The notes under the pieces are model-generated. The model did no database searches. It saw nothing but the letters and a program-made list of their open reading frames with translations, and was not told the origin of the DNA. Shown in pieces: positions 43,500 through 52,763 of a stretch of DNA of 64,000 nucleotides (the stretch's first letter is position 1; each line of letters begins with the position of its first letter). The position numbers were made by a program, and so were the translations under genes. The DNA is from an uncultured Spirochaetaceae bacterium. GTDB lineage: Bacteria > Spirochaetota > Spirochaetia > Sphaerochaetales > Sphaerochaetaceae. Location: the NCBI GenBank assembly GCA_944389275.1, contig CALXLT010000045.1:1-64000 (forward strand). The letters are read 5' to 3'.

Positions 43500-44663
43500 T
43501 CACCGCCTCATCGTAGGGAAAACGAAAGGATTAGGCAACAGCTCGGAGAACGCATAATGCCTTTCCTGCCCATTTACCGAGAATAGCACGATATGGGTAT
43601 CAGGACGCGCGTATTCTGCTATCACCTGCAGGCACACGGCACAGGGAGGAGCGGGAGGATCGTCATCGGAGCAGACGACAAGAATGTCTATCCCTATAAC
43701 GCCCTCTGCCGTGATCGCGGTAGTTATCGCGTTGCGCTCCGCGCAGATTGTCGCGCCATAGGATGAGTTCTCCACATTGCATCCCGCGTATATCCTGCCG
43801 GAAGATGTGGAAAGCACTGCGGCCCCGACCTTGAATCCTGAGTAAGGCGCATAGGCATTCTCCCGCGCTGCGGCTGCCGCCTTCTTCACCCTCTCCAGCG
43901 TGAAGGCATCGGAAAGCCTTCTTCTGCCTGGCCTTATGATATTCGCGCCATATACTTCCCCTTTCTCCTCGGAAGATAGCGCGAAGATGGCGCCTTCAGC
44001 CTCCTCCGCGCTGGAGAAGCGTGGAAGCGCTGACAGGTCGGATATCACAGCATCAGCTCCGGCCTTTGCCGCGCTCTCGCCATCGATCGTCGTCATCAGT
44101 GCCACGACCCGGCATCCAGCCCGCTTTCCGCTCGTTATCCCCGAGACGCTATCCTCGAACACCACAGCCTCAGAACCATCAACGCCTAGCTTGATAAGGC
44201 ATAGCTCATAGATATCCTTCTCCGGCTTGTTGCGCCTTATGTCCTCACCGGTCGCGATGAAATCGAAATCATCAGCGCCAAGTCCTATCGCCTTTATGTT
44301 CTCATGGACCTTCCAGGCAGGAGCTGATGAGGCAACAGATGTCATGATGCCGCTCCTTCTTGCGTTCCTCACGGCTTCCGCGGCTCCTGGATGGGCCGAA
44401 TCAAGCCTTGCAAGGAGCTCTGGATAGCGGGCGCGGAAGAACGCGGAGGCATCCTCATATGAATAGCGGGAGTTGCCGAGAGCGCCCAGGCTCAGAGCCG
44501 TCCTGTCGAAGAAGGCTCTCTCCCCCGCGCCGAGATTAGGCTCGAAATCAGCTCTCGAGGCCTTGATGCCGATGGAACTGAAGTACTCGATTCCTATCGT
44601 TATCGAGAGATCCTCGGTATCGGCAAGGACACCATCCATATCGAAGAGGAAGGCCTTTATCAT
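43500..44663 (-). CDS. HAD phosphatase-cytidine deaminase fusion protein
   Basis: The 387-residue protein fuses two enzymes. Residues 1-225 are a beta-phosphoglucomutase-like HAD hydrolase with nucleophile DMDGVLADTED, NKPEKDIYEL and VVFEDSVSGITSG. After a short linker, residues 250-387 form a complete cytidine deaminase: YSGFKVGAAV, the zinc/active-site NVENSSYGATICAERNA and PPCAVC. One plausible logic is dephosphorylation of a nucleotide followed by deamination of cytidine to uridine. Each active site looks intact. Its ATG overlaps the stop of the dihydropyrimidinase-like gene (ATGA), tying it to pyrimidine metabolism. Confidence 0.88.
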   Translation of the reverse strand: MIKAFLFDMDGVLADTEDLSITIGIEYFSSIGIKASRADFEPNLGAGERAFFDRTALSLGALGNSRYSYEDASAFFRARYPELLARLDSAHPGAAEAVRNARRSGIMTSVASSAPAWKVHENIKAIGLGADDFDFIATGEDIRRNKPEKDIYELCLIKLGVDGSEAVVFEDSVSGITSGKRAGCRVVALMTTIDGESAAKAGADAVISDLSALPRFSSAEEAEGAIFALSSEEKGEVYGANIIRPGRRRLSDAFTLERVKKAAAAARENAYAPYSGFKVGAAVLSTSSGRIYAGCNVENSSYGATICAERNAITTAITAEGVIGIDILVVCSDDDPPAPPCAVCLQVIAEYARPDTHIVLFSVNGQERHYAFSELLPNPFVFPTMRR

Positions 44664-46027
44664 CTCTTTACCCTTATGAACTTCCCATCGCCCTTTATGC
44701 CAAGATAGATGCCATCTCCCATTATGAGCCTTCCCCTGAGATAGGTCATGACGACCTTGCCCGTAACGGGGAAGCCCTCATACGCCGTGTAGCCTGCGGC
44801 GGAATGGAGAGTATCGGCAGAGAGCGTCCATGACCACTCTGGATGGAAGAGCACGATATCAGCATCAGAGCCTTCCCTGAGCACGCCCTTCTCCGGATAG
44901 AGTCCAAAGAGCTTCGCGGGACTCGTCGAGAGCAGGTTCACGACCTGGGAAAGCGAGAGCTTGCCGCTTGTATGGGCGAATGTATTGATAAGAGGCAGCA
45001 GCTCCTCTGTTCCCGGGATGCCAGGATAGATCGTGCGGCAGTCATCTGATGATAGCTTCTGCTCACGCGTGAATGAGCAGTGATCCGTAGCCACCACCTG
45101 GATCTCACCTTCAAGGAGAGCCTCCTGAAGCGCCTCGTTGTCCTCTTTCGTGCGAAGAGGAGGCGTCATGACATAAAGCGGTCCATCAGGCCCCTCTAGC
45201 CTTGACTTATCCAGGAAGAGATAATGAGGCGTTGTCTCCACGTTCACCGTCACGCCGCGGGCCCTGAGCTCACGCACGGCCTCAAGGCCTGCCTTGGAGG
45301 AAAGATGCACGACATAGATGCTCATGCCGATCTCCTCGGCGATGCCTCCGACATATCTTATCGCGGCAGCCTCCACCTCTGACGGACGGAGCGACGCATG
45401 ATCGATAGGAGCATATCCGCCTTTCCACGAGCGCCCTATCTCCTCTATAAGCTTATCGTCCTCGCAATGGATCGTGACCATCAGGCCAAGCTCATGGGCC
45501 GCGCTGAATATTGCCTTGAGCTCCTCTCTTTTCTCGACAAGGTATCCGACATCACGATAGGTGGTGAATATCTTCAGCGTGCCGCATCCAGCGGCCTTCA
45601 GCTCAGCAAGCTCATCCTCTATTCCCTCCCTATAGCTGTATACGCCCTGATGGAGGGCATAGTCGATCGCCATCGGGCTCATCTCCTTGCGCCTTGCCGA
45701 AAGGGAATCGAGAAGGGAGGACTTATTGTCATCGGCGAAGTCCACGACCGTCGTGACGCCTCCGTACGCGGCAAGCTTCGAGCCTTCCTCGAAGGAATCG
45801 GCCGTGACCGTTCCCCTGGAGACCAGATGGTAATGCGTGTGCGCGTCGATTATGCCAGGAAGGACGCAAAGCCCATCCGCATGTATGACATTCGAGCCGA
45901 GAGGAAGCTTCGACTCATCTATGTGAGGAGCGATCCTCACGATCTTGGCGCCATCGACGAGGATATCCGAATGCCTCGTCCACTCCGTATCAACAATCAA
46001 ACCATTCTTTATCAGAAGAAGCGACAT
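44660..46027 (-). CDS. Dihydropyrimidinase/hydantoinase-like cyclic amidohydrolase
   Basis: The 455-residue amidohydrolase has the metal site DAHTHYH (about 60), the likely carboxylated lysine in CGTLKIFTTY, metal histidines in VTIHCED and VVHLSSKAG, and ATDHCSF. It resembles D-hydantoinase/dihydropyrimidinase, which opens cyclic ureides such as dihydrouracil; dihydroorotase or allantoinase activity cannot be excluded. The ATG at 46027 is preferred, with GGAG upstream. It lies 47 bp downstream of the response-regulator gene and overlaps the HAD-deaminase gene, forming the centre of a likely pyrimidine operon. Confidence 0.85.
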   Translation of the reverse strand: MSLLLIKNGLIVDTEWTRHSDILVDGAKIVRIAPHIDESKLPLGSNVIHADGLCVLPGIIDAHTHYHLVSRGTVTADSFEEGSKLAAYGGVTTVVDFADDNKSSLLDSLSARRKEMSPMAIDYALHQGVYSYREGIEDELAELKAAGCGTLKIFTTYRDVGYLVEKREELKAIFSAAHELGLMVTIHCEDDKLIEEIGRSWKGGYAPIDHASLRPSEVEAAAIRYVGGIAEEIGMSIYVVHLSSKAGLEAVRELRARGVTVNVETTPHYLFLDKSRLEGPDGPLYVMTPPLRTKEDNEALQEALLEGEIQVVATDHCSFTREQKLSSDDCRTIYPGIPGTEELLPLINTFAHTSGKLSLSQVVNLLSTSPAKLFGLYPEKGVLREGSDADIVLFHPEWSWTLSADTLHSAAGYTAYEGFPVTGKVVMTYLRGRLIMGDGIYLGIKGDGKFIRVKR

Positions 46028-46074
46028 ATCATAAGGATACTCCCTACGCAAGAGGCAGGCAAATGTATTTTAGG

Positions 46075-46734
46075 TCAGGGAAAGAGCCGTTCCAACCCAA
46101 GCTCGCGTATAAGGGAGACTATGTCCTTTGTCCTGGAGCAGCCTGTCTTTGCAAGCAGCGTGCGGATCTGGGACTTCACCGTGACAGGCTCCACGAAGCG
46201 CTTCTCGGCTATCTCCCGGACCTTCATGCCATGCATGAAGCATGAGATGAGCTCACGCTCGGCAGCTGTCAGCGATGAAAGATGCTGGATGAAGAACAAG
46301 AGGCTCCTCTCGCTATGCCTTAGCCGCTTGTACTCGCCCATCAATATACCCTGGACTCGCTGTGTCAGCTGCGGCTTGCCCTTCTCGACATCCCTTATGT
46401 GCGTGGCGATATCCTTTATATCCGATCCCTTGACCACGAAGTCCTTGGCCCCTGTCGCCATCGCCGTCATTATCACATCATCGTCATCATGGCTTGTAAG
46501 GAATATCACGCGGGCATCCTTGTCCTTCTCCAGGATGGTCTCTGTCGCCTTTATCCCAGCGTCAGCGCTCTCCATCTCGATATCCATGAGCACGATCGTC
46601 CCAGGCTCGTACATCTCCACGGCCTCCCTGCCGCTCGATACGGATGAGACGATCTCAAAGCCTTCCTCCTCAAGCCCTGACCTGAGGTCATCCCTTATTA
46701 TCTGGAAATCATCCGCTATCATCAGTCCAGCCAT
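46075..46734 (-). CDS. Response regulator, NarL/LuxR-type
   Basis: The 219-residue protein has a receiver domain (acidic pocket IADDFQIIRDD, phosphorylation Asp in IVLMDIEME, Lys in DFVVKGSDI) and a C-terminal LuxR helix-turn-helix (LTAAERELISCF then MKVREIAEKRFVEPVTVKS). It overlaps the histidine kinase gene by 13 bp, so the pair is cognate. The downstream hydantoinase and deaminase genes are the natural targets. Confidence 0.9.
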   Translation of the reverse strand: MAGLMIADDFQIIRDDLRSGLEEEGFEIVSSVSSGREAVEMYEPGTIVLMDIEMESADAGIKATETILEKDKDARVIFLTSHDDDDVIMTAMATGAKDFVVKGSDIKDIATHIRDVEKGKPQLTQRVQGILMGEYKRLRHSERSLLFFIQHLSSLTAAERELISCFMHGMKVREIAEKRFVEPVTVKSQIRTLLAKTGCSRTKDIVSLIRELGLERLFP

Positions 46735-48212
46735 GCCTTCTCGTTCCTTCTGTCATAACGGGGAAGAAGGATTATGAACCTCGTGCCATGGCCGGCCTTT
46801 GTCTCGAACCTGACCGAGCCAAGATGCATGCGGATCATGCGCCTTGAGAAATACATCCCCATCCCCCAGTTCGATGAGCTGTTCTTGCTTGAGAAGAACG
46901 GCTCCCATATGCGCCGCTGCACATCCTTCGGGATCCCATTCCCAGAGTCCTGTATGGCGATCGATACCCATAGGCGCTCGATACGCACTGATATCGCGAC
47001 AGCCTCAGGACGGGAAGCCGCAACGTTCGCCTCCCAGCCATTGACCACTATATTCGATATAGCCTCAGCAAGCGTATCGGCATCGGCAAGGACCATGATC
47101 TCCGGATCGCAGGCTGAATCGATCAATATGCCTGGACAAGCCATCCCAGCCTTCTGCACGGCACTTCCGATCACGGAGGAAAGCGGCACGGCATCAAGAT
47201 GCACGGAGCTTCTGGACATGGCGGAATGGAGCTTCTCCATGCGGGATATCAGCTTCTCATTCATCGCCTTCAGCTCATCAAGCTCCGGCGAGCCATGGCC
47301 GTTCCTCTCGAGTCGCGAGATCAGTATCCGTGAGGCCAGGAGCTCGTTCTTAGTGCCATGGATGAACATGCTCACGCCTATGGACGCCTCATGGGCCTTC
47401 TGCCTGAGCGCGATCTCCTCATGCTCATCATCAAGTATCACGCGTATATGGCGCAGCGTACTGATGCATCCGGAGGCGGAGGCTATGAAGCTGAGAGCCA
47501 TCACCGCGGCATATGTCCCGTCGGATATCCCCGGAGCAAGATACAGAAGACCAAGATTCCACATATAGTCATTGCTGTAGAAGAGGTAGATCTGCGCAGG
47601 ATCCTGATTGGCATAGAGCGCGTAGACTATCGCAAGCGATCCAAGCATCATGGCCTTCACCGCAAATCGCCGCTTGAAGAACGAGGATGTGATCGAATGA
47701 TACTCATATGCCATCACGGCAAGGGCCGCGAAGACATACAGGTAGACCCAGATGCGGGACGCATATACCACGGCCTTGACGCTCCATTCGCTTCCGGAGA
47801 TGAATGTCTTGAAGAAATCCGGGATATACACGATCAGGGAGAGAACCGGCGCTATCAGCAATAGCCACCATCGCCTCTTCATCCTGATGGCAAGAGGGAA
47901 ATATGAGAATGAGAACGCGGATACAAGTATGAAGAACGGGAAGGCATAGCGGCCTATCGCGACTATGTAGCCTAGGCTGCCAAGCGTCAGGACCATGTAC
48001 TGCATCCAGCGCCTTATCGCATCTGGGCCGAATAGCAGCGCGGATGTAGCGTCCGTTATCCCGCCTTTCTTCGCTATGTATAAGAGTATGCCTGATATGA
48101 ATGCAAAAAGGGAAAGGGAGGACAGGAACACGCATAATGAGCGCATGTCCCTGCGCAATGCAAGGAGCAGAGCCTCCATTATCAGAAGAAGTGTCACTAG
48201 AAGAAGCAGCAT
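46722..48212 (-). CDS. Membrane sensor histidine kinase
   Basis: The 496-residue protein has about seven or eight N-terminal membrane helices (residues 1-255). A kinase core follows: the H-box is probably MFIHGTKNELLASRI (the His), then the N box VVNGWEAN and the G boxes DSGNGIPKD and NWGMGMYFSRRM. The ATPase part is of the HATPase_c type. A multi-helix sensor suggests detection of a membrane-soluble or small hydrophobic ligand, or of transporter state. The ATG at 48212 follows AAGGGG; a TTG at 48245 is less likely. A terminator separates it from the ABC importer upstream. Confidence 0.87.
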   Translation of the reverse strand: MLLLLVTLLLIMEALLLALRRDMRSLCVFLSSLSLFAFISGILLYIAKKGGITDATSALLFGPDAIRRWMQYMVLTLGSLGYIVAIGRYAFPFFILVSAFSFSYFPLAIRMKRRWWLLLIAPVLSLIVYIPDFFKTFISGSEWSVKAVVYASRIWVYLYVFAALAVMAYEYHSITSSFFKRRFAVKAMMLGSLAIVYALYANQDPAQIYLFYSNDYMWNLGLLYLAPGISDGTYAAVMALSFIASASGCISTLRHIRVILDDEHEEIALRQKAHEASIGVSMFIHGTKNELLASRILISRLERNGHGSPELDELKAMNEKLISRMEKLHSAMSRSSVHLDAVPLSSVIGSAVQKAGMACPGILIDSACDPEIMVLADADTLAEAISNIVVNGWEANVAASRPEAVAISVRIERLWVSIAIQDSGNGIPKDVQRRIWEPFFSSKNSSSNWGMGMYFSRRMIRMHLGSVRFETKAGHGTRFIILLPRYDRRNEKAWLD

Positions 48213-48245
48213 CCAATCCCCTTTAAGGGAAATTCTACCATACAA

Positions 48246-48275
48246 AAGGCAAGGCCGCAGGAAAACCTGCGGCCT
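48246..48275 (-). terminator. Intrinsic terminator after the ABC importer operon
   Basis: Perfect 10-bp arms AGGCCGCAGG / CCTGCGGCCT (48252-48261 and 48266-48275) with an AAAA loop (TTTT on the transcribed strand) are followed on the minus strand by a short T run (CCTTTTG). It lies between the solute-binding protein stop and the kinase start. Confidence 0.88.
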
Positions 48276-48296
48276 CTGGATGCTTATCCACCTGCA

Positions 48297-49289
48297 TTAC
48301 TGGGCGGCTTCCTCCATGACGCTGAAAAGCACATAGGAGTCGATCGTGGCGTTCTGATCAGCCTCCGCGCCGAATCCAGCCTTCTGAACCTCATAGAGGC
48401 TCTCGATCGTTCCATCCTGCACCTGGGCCGCAAGCTCCGCGCTTGTAAGCCATGCCGCGTCTCCGCGCTGTGCATATACTGTATCGAAATCAGTTCCAAG
48501 GACCTCAGCGACCCATCCGATCACCTCGTCCTCATGCTCTGCCCTGTAGTCCATTCCAGCATAGATGCCCTTCGTGAAGGCAACCAGGAGGTCATGGTTC
48601 TCCTCTGCGAACTTCGGCATGACGATCCAGGAAGCGATCGAGGCTGTCCTATCGGAGAACGTGAGGTTGTCAGAGAGGATGAATGCATCGGAGCCCGTGT
48701 TCTCGAGGATCGTGAATGATGACGGCGACCAGGTCGCGCAGGCATCGAGGGAACCGGATGTCATGGCCGATGTGATAGCGGATGCGTCCATCTCATATGC
48801 CGTGATGTCATCGAATGTGAGCCCGGCTTCCTCAAGCGTCCATCTGAGGATCGTCTCGGATGATGTGCCTGATGCGTATCCGATGTTCTTGCCCTTGAGG
48901 GATGCAGGATCCTCTGTCACCCCATGGCTCTTGAGGCCTATAACAGCGTCTCCGTTTCCGACATGGGAGAAGCAGAAGATATCAGCCTGGCCGTTTATGC
49001 AGAGCTTATGCGCTCCGTGCCCGATATATCCGATATCAATCGATCCTGACTCCATGGCAGCGATGATCGTAGGGCCATCAGCGAACTCGACAAGCTGGAT
49101 CTCCAGGCCCTGATCAGCGAATGCTCCGGACCTCATTCCCGCAACCACGCTCCAGAGGGATGCATAGTTGGACATATATGCGACACGGACAGTCCTCAGT
49201 CCGCTATCCGATTCCTTGGATCCGCCGGCGAAGGCGCCGGTGACAACGATAAGGGCGACAAGCATTATCGCAATGAACTTCTTCATCAT
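48297..49289 (-). CDS. ABC transporter substrate-binding protein (NMT1/THI5-SsuA type)
   Basis: A 330-residue periplasmic protein. A signal peptide (MMKKFIAIMLVALIVVTG) ends in AFAGGSKES without a clear lipobox. The mature part has the two-lobe NMT1/SsuA fold (ESGSIDIGYIGHGAH, YASGTSSETILRWTLEEAG). Relatives bind sulfonates, nitrate, taurine or thiamine-precursor pyrimidines. The pyrimidine genes nearby make a pyrimidine- or ureide-like ligand attractive. The start is one of two adjacent ATGs (49289/49286), behind AAAGGAG. No thiamine riboswitch is seen upstream. Confidence 0.85.
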   Translation of the reverse strand: MMKKFIAIMLVALIVVTGAFAGGSKESDSGLRTVRVAYMSNYASLWSVVAGMRSGAFADQGLEIQLVEFADGPTIIAAMESGSIDIGYIGHGAHKLCINGQADIFCFSHVGNGDAVIGLKSHGVTEDPASLKGKNIGYASGTSSETILRWTLEEAGLTFDDITAYEMDASAITSAMTSGSLDACATWSPSSFTILENTGSDAFILSDNLTFSDRTASIASWIVMPKFAEENHDLLVAFTKGIYAGMDYRAEHEDEVIGWVAEVLGTDFDTVYAQRGDAAWLTSAELAAQVQDGTIESLYEVQKAGFGAEADQNATIDSYVLFSVMEEAAQ

Positions 49290-49306
49290 AATCTCCTTTT
49301 TTCCTA

Positions 49307-50098
49307 TCACTTCCTGACCTCGAGGTATTCCTGATAGACCTGAGACCAGATAAGGTTCTTAAGCTCGAGGAAACGAGGGCTCATCTTCGTCTCCTGATCG
49401 CGCGGATATGGTATATCCACATCGATTATATCCTTTATGCGTCCGGGCCTCGCGCTCATTATAACAACGCGCTGGCCGAGGATCAGGGCCTCATCGACAT
49501 CATGGGTGATGAAGAAGCAAGTCTTCATCTCCTTCTCCCATGTGTCCAGAAGCTCCTGCTGCAGCTGCGTCCTGGTCTGGGCGTCAAGAGCGCCGAACGG
49601 CTCATCCATCAGCAGGACCTCAGGATTCGCGGCATATGCACGGGCAATAGCCACGCGCTGCTTCATTCCTCCGGAGAGCTCCTTAGGATAGTGGTTGACG
49701 AACTTCTCAAGATCCACCATCTTGATGTACTTCATCGCGATCGCCTCAGCTTCCTCTCCGTTTATCCCCTTCATGTTGAGGCCGAACATGACGTTCTTCT
49801 TGACCGTAAGCCATGGAAAGAGCGCATACTGCTGGAACACCACGCCTCTGTCCGGGCCTGTACCGGTCACGACCTTACCGTTGCAGGTCACAGTGCCCGA
49901 TGATGGCTCTAGAAGCCCCGCGATGATGTTCAGGAGCGTGGACTTGCCGCATCCTGAAGGCCCGACGACCGTGACGAACTCATTATTCGCTATATCGAGA
50001 TTGACTCCGTTGAGAGCGACAACCTCGCCGGTTCTACCCATGTAGGTCTTCTTGACGTTGTCAATATGGACCTTTATATCTCTCTCTTCTCCTGCCAT
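49307..50098 (-). CDS. ABC transporter ATP-binding protein (SsuB/TauB type)
   Basis: The 263-residue ATPase has Walker A GPSGCGKST, signature ELSGGMKQRVAIAR and Walker B LLMDEPFGALD, followed by FFITHDVDEAL. It energises the importer with the permease and binding protein of the same operon. Its start lies within the end of the permease gene (25-bp overlap), and its stop is 17 bp before the binding-protein start. Confidence 0.9.
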   Translation of the reverse strand: MAGEERDIKVHIDNVKKTYMGRTGEVVALNGVNLDIANNEFVTVVGPSGCGKSTLLNIIAGLLEPSSGTVTCNGKVVTGTGPDRGVVFQQYALFPWLTVKKNVMFGLNMKGINGEEAEAIAMKYIKMVDLEKFVNHYPKELSGGMKQRVAIARAYAANPEVLLMDEPFGALDAQTRTQLQQELLDTWEKEMKTCFFITHDVDEALILGQRVVIMSARPGRIKDIIDVDIPYPRDQETKMSPRFLELKNLIWSQVYQEYLEVRK

Positions 50099-50874
50099 CC
50101 CGTTAGCTTCCTCTCTAAAAGCTTGATTATCTTCTCGACAGTGATGCCTATCACGCCGATTATGATTATGTATAAGAGCATCGGAGCCGTCTCGAAGTTA
50201 TTGTTGAAGCTCCTTATCCTCATACCCAGTCCAGCGAACGCTCCTGTGGACTCAGCCGCGATGAGCGTCGTGAGCGCGACAGATGCACCGAGCCTGATGG
50301 CCGTGAGCACGAACGGAAGCGATGCCGGGGCGAGGACGCGGATGAAGATATCCTTGTCGCGTGCACCGAGAACGCGGGCAGCCTTTATCAGCGTCTCATC
50401 GATGTTTATGATTCCCTGGTACATCGTTATGCACATTATCAGGAAGGTAGCTATCGTGATGACGATGATCTGCGGCCTTCTTCCTACTCCTGCCGCGATG
50501 ACGATGAGCGGCACGTAGGCAAGAGGCGGGATGTTCCTGATGAACTGGATCCACGGCTCGATTATGTTCCTCACCGGCTTGTACCATGCCATGAGGATCG
50601 CGACAGGGAGCGCTATGATGAAGCCGAGCGCGTATCCTGCCCCTACGCTTATGAGGCTGGAGGAAAGATCCTTCCAGAGTATCCCTCTTTCAATCACGAC
50701 CGGGATCTGGCCAAGAGTGACGATTATATTAGGGAACGACCTTGCAGTCTGCGGCAGCACCGACAGAAGCGTCCAAAGCCCTATCGCCACAGCAAGCGAG
50801 ATAAGGAGCCATACGCGGCTCATCATCTTCCCGCCCTGCTTTCCTCCCTTCCTTGCAGAACTCTTCTCACCCAT
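50074..50874 (-). CDS. ABC transporter permease (SsuC/TauC type)
   Basis: A 266-residue integral membrane protein with six hydrophobic segments and the EAA-type coupling loop near residues 160-180 (LIKAARVLGARDKDIFIRVL). It is the first gene of the importer operon. The ATG at 50872-50874 follows AAAGGAGG. The 86-bp gap to the divergent MATE gene should hold both promoters; no riboswitch-like structure was recognised there. Confidence 0.9.
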   Translation of the reverse strand: MGEKSSARKGGKQGGKMMSRVWLLISLAVAIGLWTLLSVLPQTARSFPNIIVTLGQIPVVIERGILWKDLSSSLISVGAGYALGFIIALPVAILMAWYKPVRNIIEPWIQFIRNIPPLAYVPLIVIAAGVGRRPQIIVITIATFLIMCITMYQGIINIDETLIKAARVLGARDKDIFIRVLAPASLPFVLTAIRLGASVALTTLIAAESTGAFAGLGMRIRSFNNNFETAPMLLYIIIIGVIGITVEKIIKLLERKLTGWQEKREI

Positions 50875-50960
50875 TATCTGGGCCTCCTTTTACTTTACCT
50901 GGATTCAAGGCTAACACCGATTCTGCACATTGGTAGGCTGAATTTTCTTACGCCCTATCC

Positions 50961-52367
50961 ATGTTGACACTGCCGATGCACAGCCTTAAAACAATCCATG
51001 TGGACAGCGATAGAAGCGATTTCAGCAAAGGAAGCATATACGCCCATATACTCCAGCTCGCGATCCCGATGACGATCGCACAACTGGTTCAGATGCTCTA
51101 CAGCGTGGTTGACAGGATATATATCGGCCATCTAGAAGGAGCATCGGCGATGGCCCTGACAGGGCTTGGGCTTACGTTCCCTATCATCTCGCTCACCGCG
51201 GCCTTCACGAATCTCTTCTCCGCAGGAGGCGCTCCGCTTTCCGCGATATCCCGCGGGGCCGGGAACAAGGAGGAGGCGGACAGGATAATGGGCAATACAT
51301 TCTCGATGCTCCTGATATCCTCTCTCCTGCTGATGGCTATCTTCTATTCGCTCATGCGCCCGCTCCTTTTCCTATTCGGCGCGTCGGATGCGACATATCC
51401 ATATGCACGCTCCTATCTCTCGATATACCTCATAGGAACCCCATTCGTGATGGCCGGAACGGGGATGAACGCCTTCATAAACGCCGAGGGCTTCGGGAAG
51501 ACAGGGATGTTCACGATACTCCTGGGAGCTGTCACGAACATAATACTCGATCCGATATTCATATTCGCGTTCGGCATGGGCATCGCAGGAGCGGCCATAG
51601 CCTCCGTGATATCCCAGCTGCTCTCCGCGGCCTTCGTAATCTCATTCCTGACAGGGAAAAGGACTATAATGAGGCTCAGGCCAGAGATCATGAGGCTTGA
51701 TGCCGGCATAGTGCGGAAGATAATGGGCCTCGGCCTTGCCGGCTTCATAATGCAGGCCTCGAACGGAGCCGTGCAGGTTGCCTGCACATCCACGCTGCGC
51801 TTATTCGGCAGCGATATCTACGTAGGCATAATGACGGTGCTCAATTCAATCCGTGACATGATCGCGCTTCCCGCCCAGGGACTGACCGACGCGGCAAAGC
51901 CTGTCATAGGATACAACTACGGGGCAAGGGAATACGGAAGGATAAGGAAGGCCGTGAGGTTCATCACCGCGATAAGCGTGGCCTATATGGTCATATCATG
52001 GCTGATGCTGCTGCTCTTTCCTCATGGCTTCATCCAGATATTCAGCTCGGATGAGGAGCTTCTTTCGAAGGGTGTCGGAGCGCTACACCTCTATTTCTTC
52101 GGATTCTTCATGATGGCCCTGCAGTTCTGCGGCCAGACTGTCTTCGTGGGGCTGGGGAAATCGAGGCAGGCCATATTCTTCTCCCTATTCCGGAAGATCG
52201 TCATAGTCGTTCCCCTCACGCTCCTGCTTCCTCGCATCGGCTTCGGCATCAATGGCGTATTCATCGCGGAGCCTATCTCCAACTTCATCGGCGGGACAGC
52301 CTGCTTCGTCACGATGCTGATATACTCCAGCAATCTCTTCAGGAAAGAAGAAGCCGCGGCACGTTGA
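50961..52367 (+). CDS. MATE family multidrug/cation antiporter
   Basis: The 468-residue protein has twelve membrane segments in two MatE repeats (first repeat LAIPMTIAQLVQMLYSVVDR; second begins near GLAGFIMQASNGAVQVAC). It shares the family motif GLTDAAKPVIGYNYGAREY. It would export a drug or metabolite using an ion gradient. It is divergent from the ABC importer operon. It differs clearly from the MATE gene at 7316, so it is not a recent duplicate. Confidence 0.87.
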   Translation: MLTLPMHSLKTIHVDSDRSDFSKGSIYAHILQLAIPMTIAQLVQMLYSVVDRIYIGHLEGASAMALTGLGLTFPIISLTAAFTNLFSAGGAPLSAISRGAGNKEEADRIMGNTFSMLLISSLLLMAIFYSLMRPLLFLFGASDATYPYARSYLSIYLIGTPFVMAGTGMNAFINAEGFGKTGMFTILLGAVTNIILDPIFIFAFGMGIAGAAIASVISQLLSAAFVISFLTGKRTIMRLRPEIMRLDAGIVRKIMGLGLAGFIMQASNGAVQVACTSTLRLFGSDIYVGIMTVLNSIRDMIALPAQGLTDAAKPVIGYNYGAREYGRIRKAVRFITAISVAYMVISWLMLLLFPHGFIQIFSSDEELLSKGVGALHLYFFGFFMMALQFCGQTVFVGLGKSRQAIFFSLFRKIVIVVPLTLLLPRIGFGINGVFIAEPISNFIGGTACFVTMLIYSSNLFRKEEAAAR

Positions 52368-52374
52368 CCGCGGC
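52347..52374 (-). terminator. Terminator of the leftward prs-ridA operon
   Basis: Arms GCCGCGG (52353-52359) and CCGCGGC (52368-52374) with an 8-nt loop are followed on the minus strand by TTCTTC. The hairpin overlaps the 3' end of the MATE gene and its stop, so it is shared by two convergent genes. Confidence 0.65.
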
Positions 52375-52379
52375 AGCTT

Positions 52380-52763
52380 TCAGGCAAGGGCTATGACCTC
52401 TATCTCCACCTGCACATCCTTCGGAAGCTTCCTGACAGCAACCGCGGAGCGGGCGGGAAGGACATGGGCTGAGGCGAATGCCTCCGCGTAGACCTCATTC
52501 ACGGCACCGAAGTCATCCATATCCTTAAGGAAGACCGTGGCCTTCACCACCTTTGAGATATCCGTGCCGGCGGCGGCAAGGACAGCGTTAATATTCCTGA
52601 ACACCTGCCTTGCCTGATCAGCGGCGCTGCCCTCGACGATCTGGCCTGTTGCCGGATCAATAGGGATCTGGCCTGATGCGAATACCATTCCGTTAGCCTT
52701 CACAGCCTGGCTATATGGCCCGATTGCAGCCGGAGCTGACTTAGTCTTGATCCTCTCTATCAT
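52380..52763 (-). CDS. ridA: RidA family reactive intermediate deaminase
   Basis: A 127-residue YjgF/RidA protein with APAAIGPYSQAVKANGMVFA at the N terminus, the conserved arginine near residue 104 in the segment ending LPARSAVAV, and a C-terminal VEIEVIALA. It hydrolyses reactive enamine/imine intermediates made by PLP enzymes. The ATG at 52763 follows GGAGGA. The start lies 22 bp inside the preceding HAD gene, so they are coupled. An aminotransferase in the same operon fits the role. Confidence 0.93.
   Translation of the reverse strand: MIERIKTKSAPAAIGPYSQAVKANGMVFASGQIPIDPATGQIVEGSAADQARQVFRNINAVLAAAGTDISKVVKATVFLKDMDDFGAVNEVYAEAFASAHVLPARSAVAVRKLPKDVQVEIEVIALA

Noticed and set aside
45398..46777. 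Long open frame (459 residues) antisense to the dihydropyrimidinase-like and response-regulator genes.
   Set aside because: Its translation has no family resemblance, while the opposite strand encodes complete motif-bearing enzymes. It is a codon-bias shadow.
50875..50960. Possible thiamine (TPP) riboswitch upstream of the NMT1/THI5-like importer.
   Set aside because: The conserved CTGAGA and ACCTGA-type boxes of that riboswitch were not found in this 86-bp gap.
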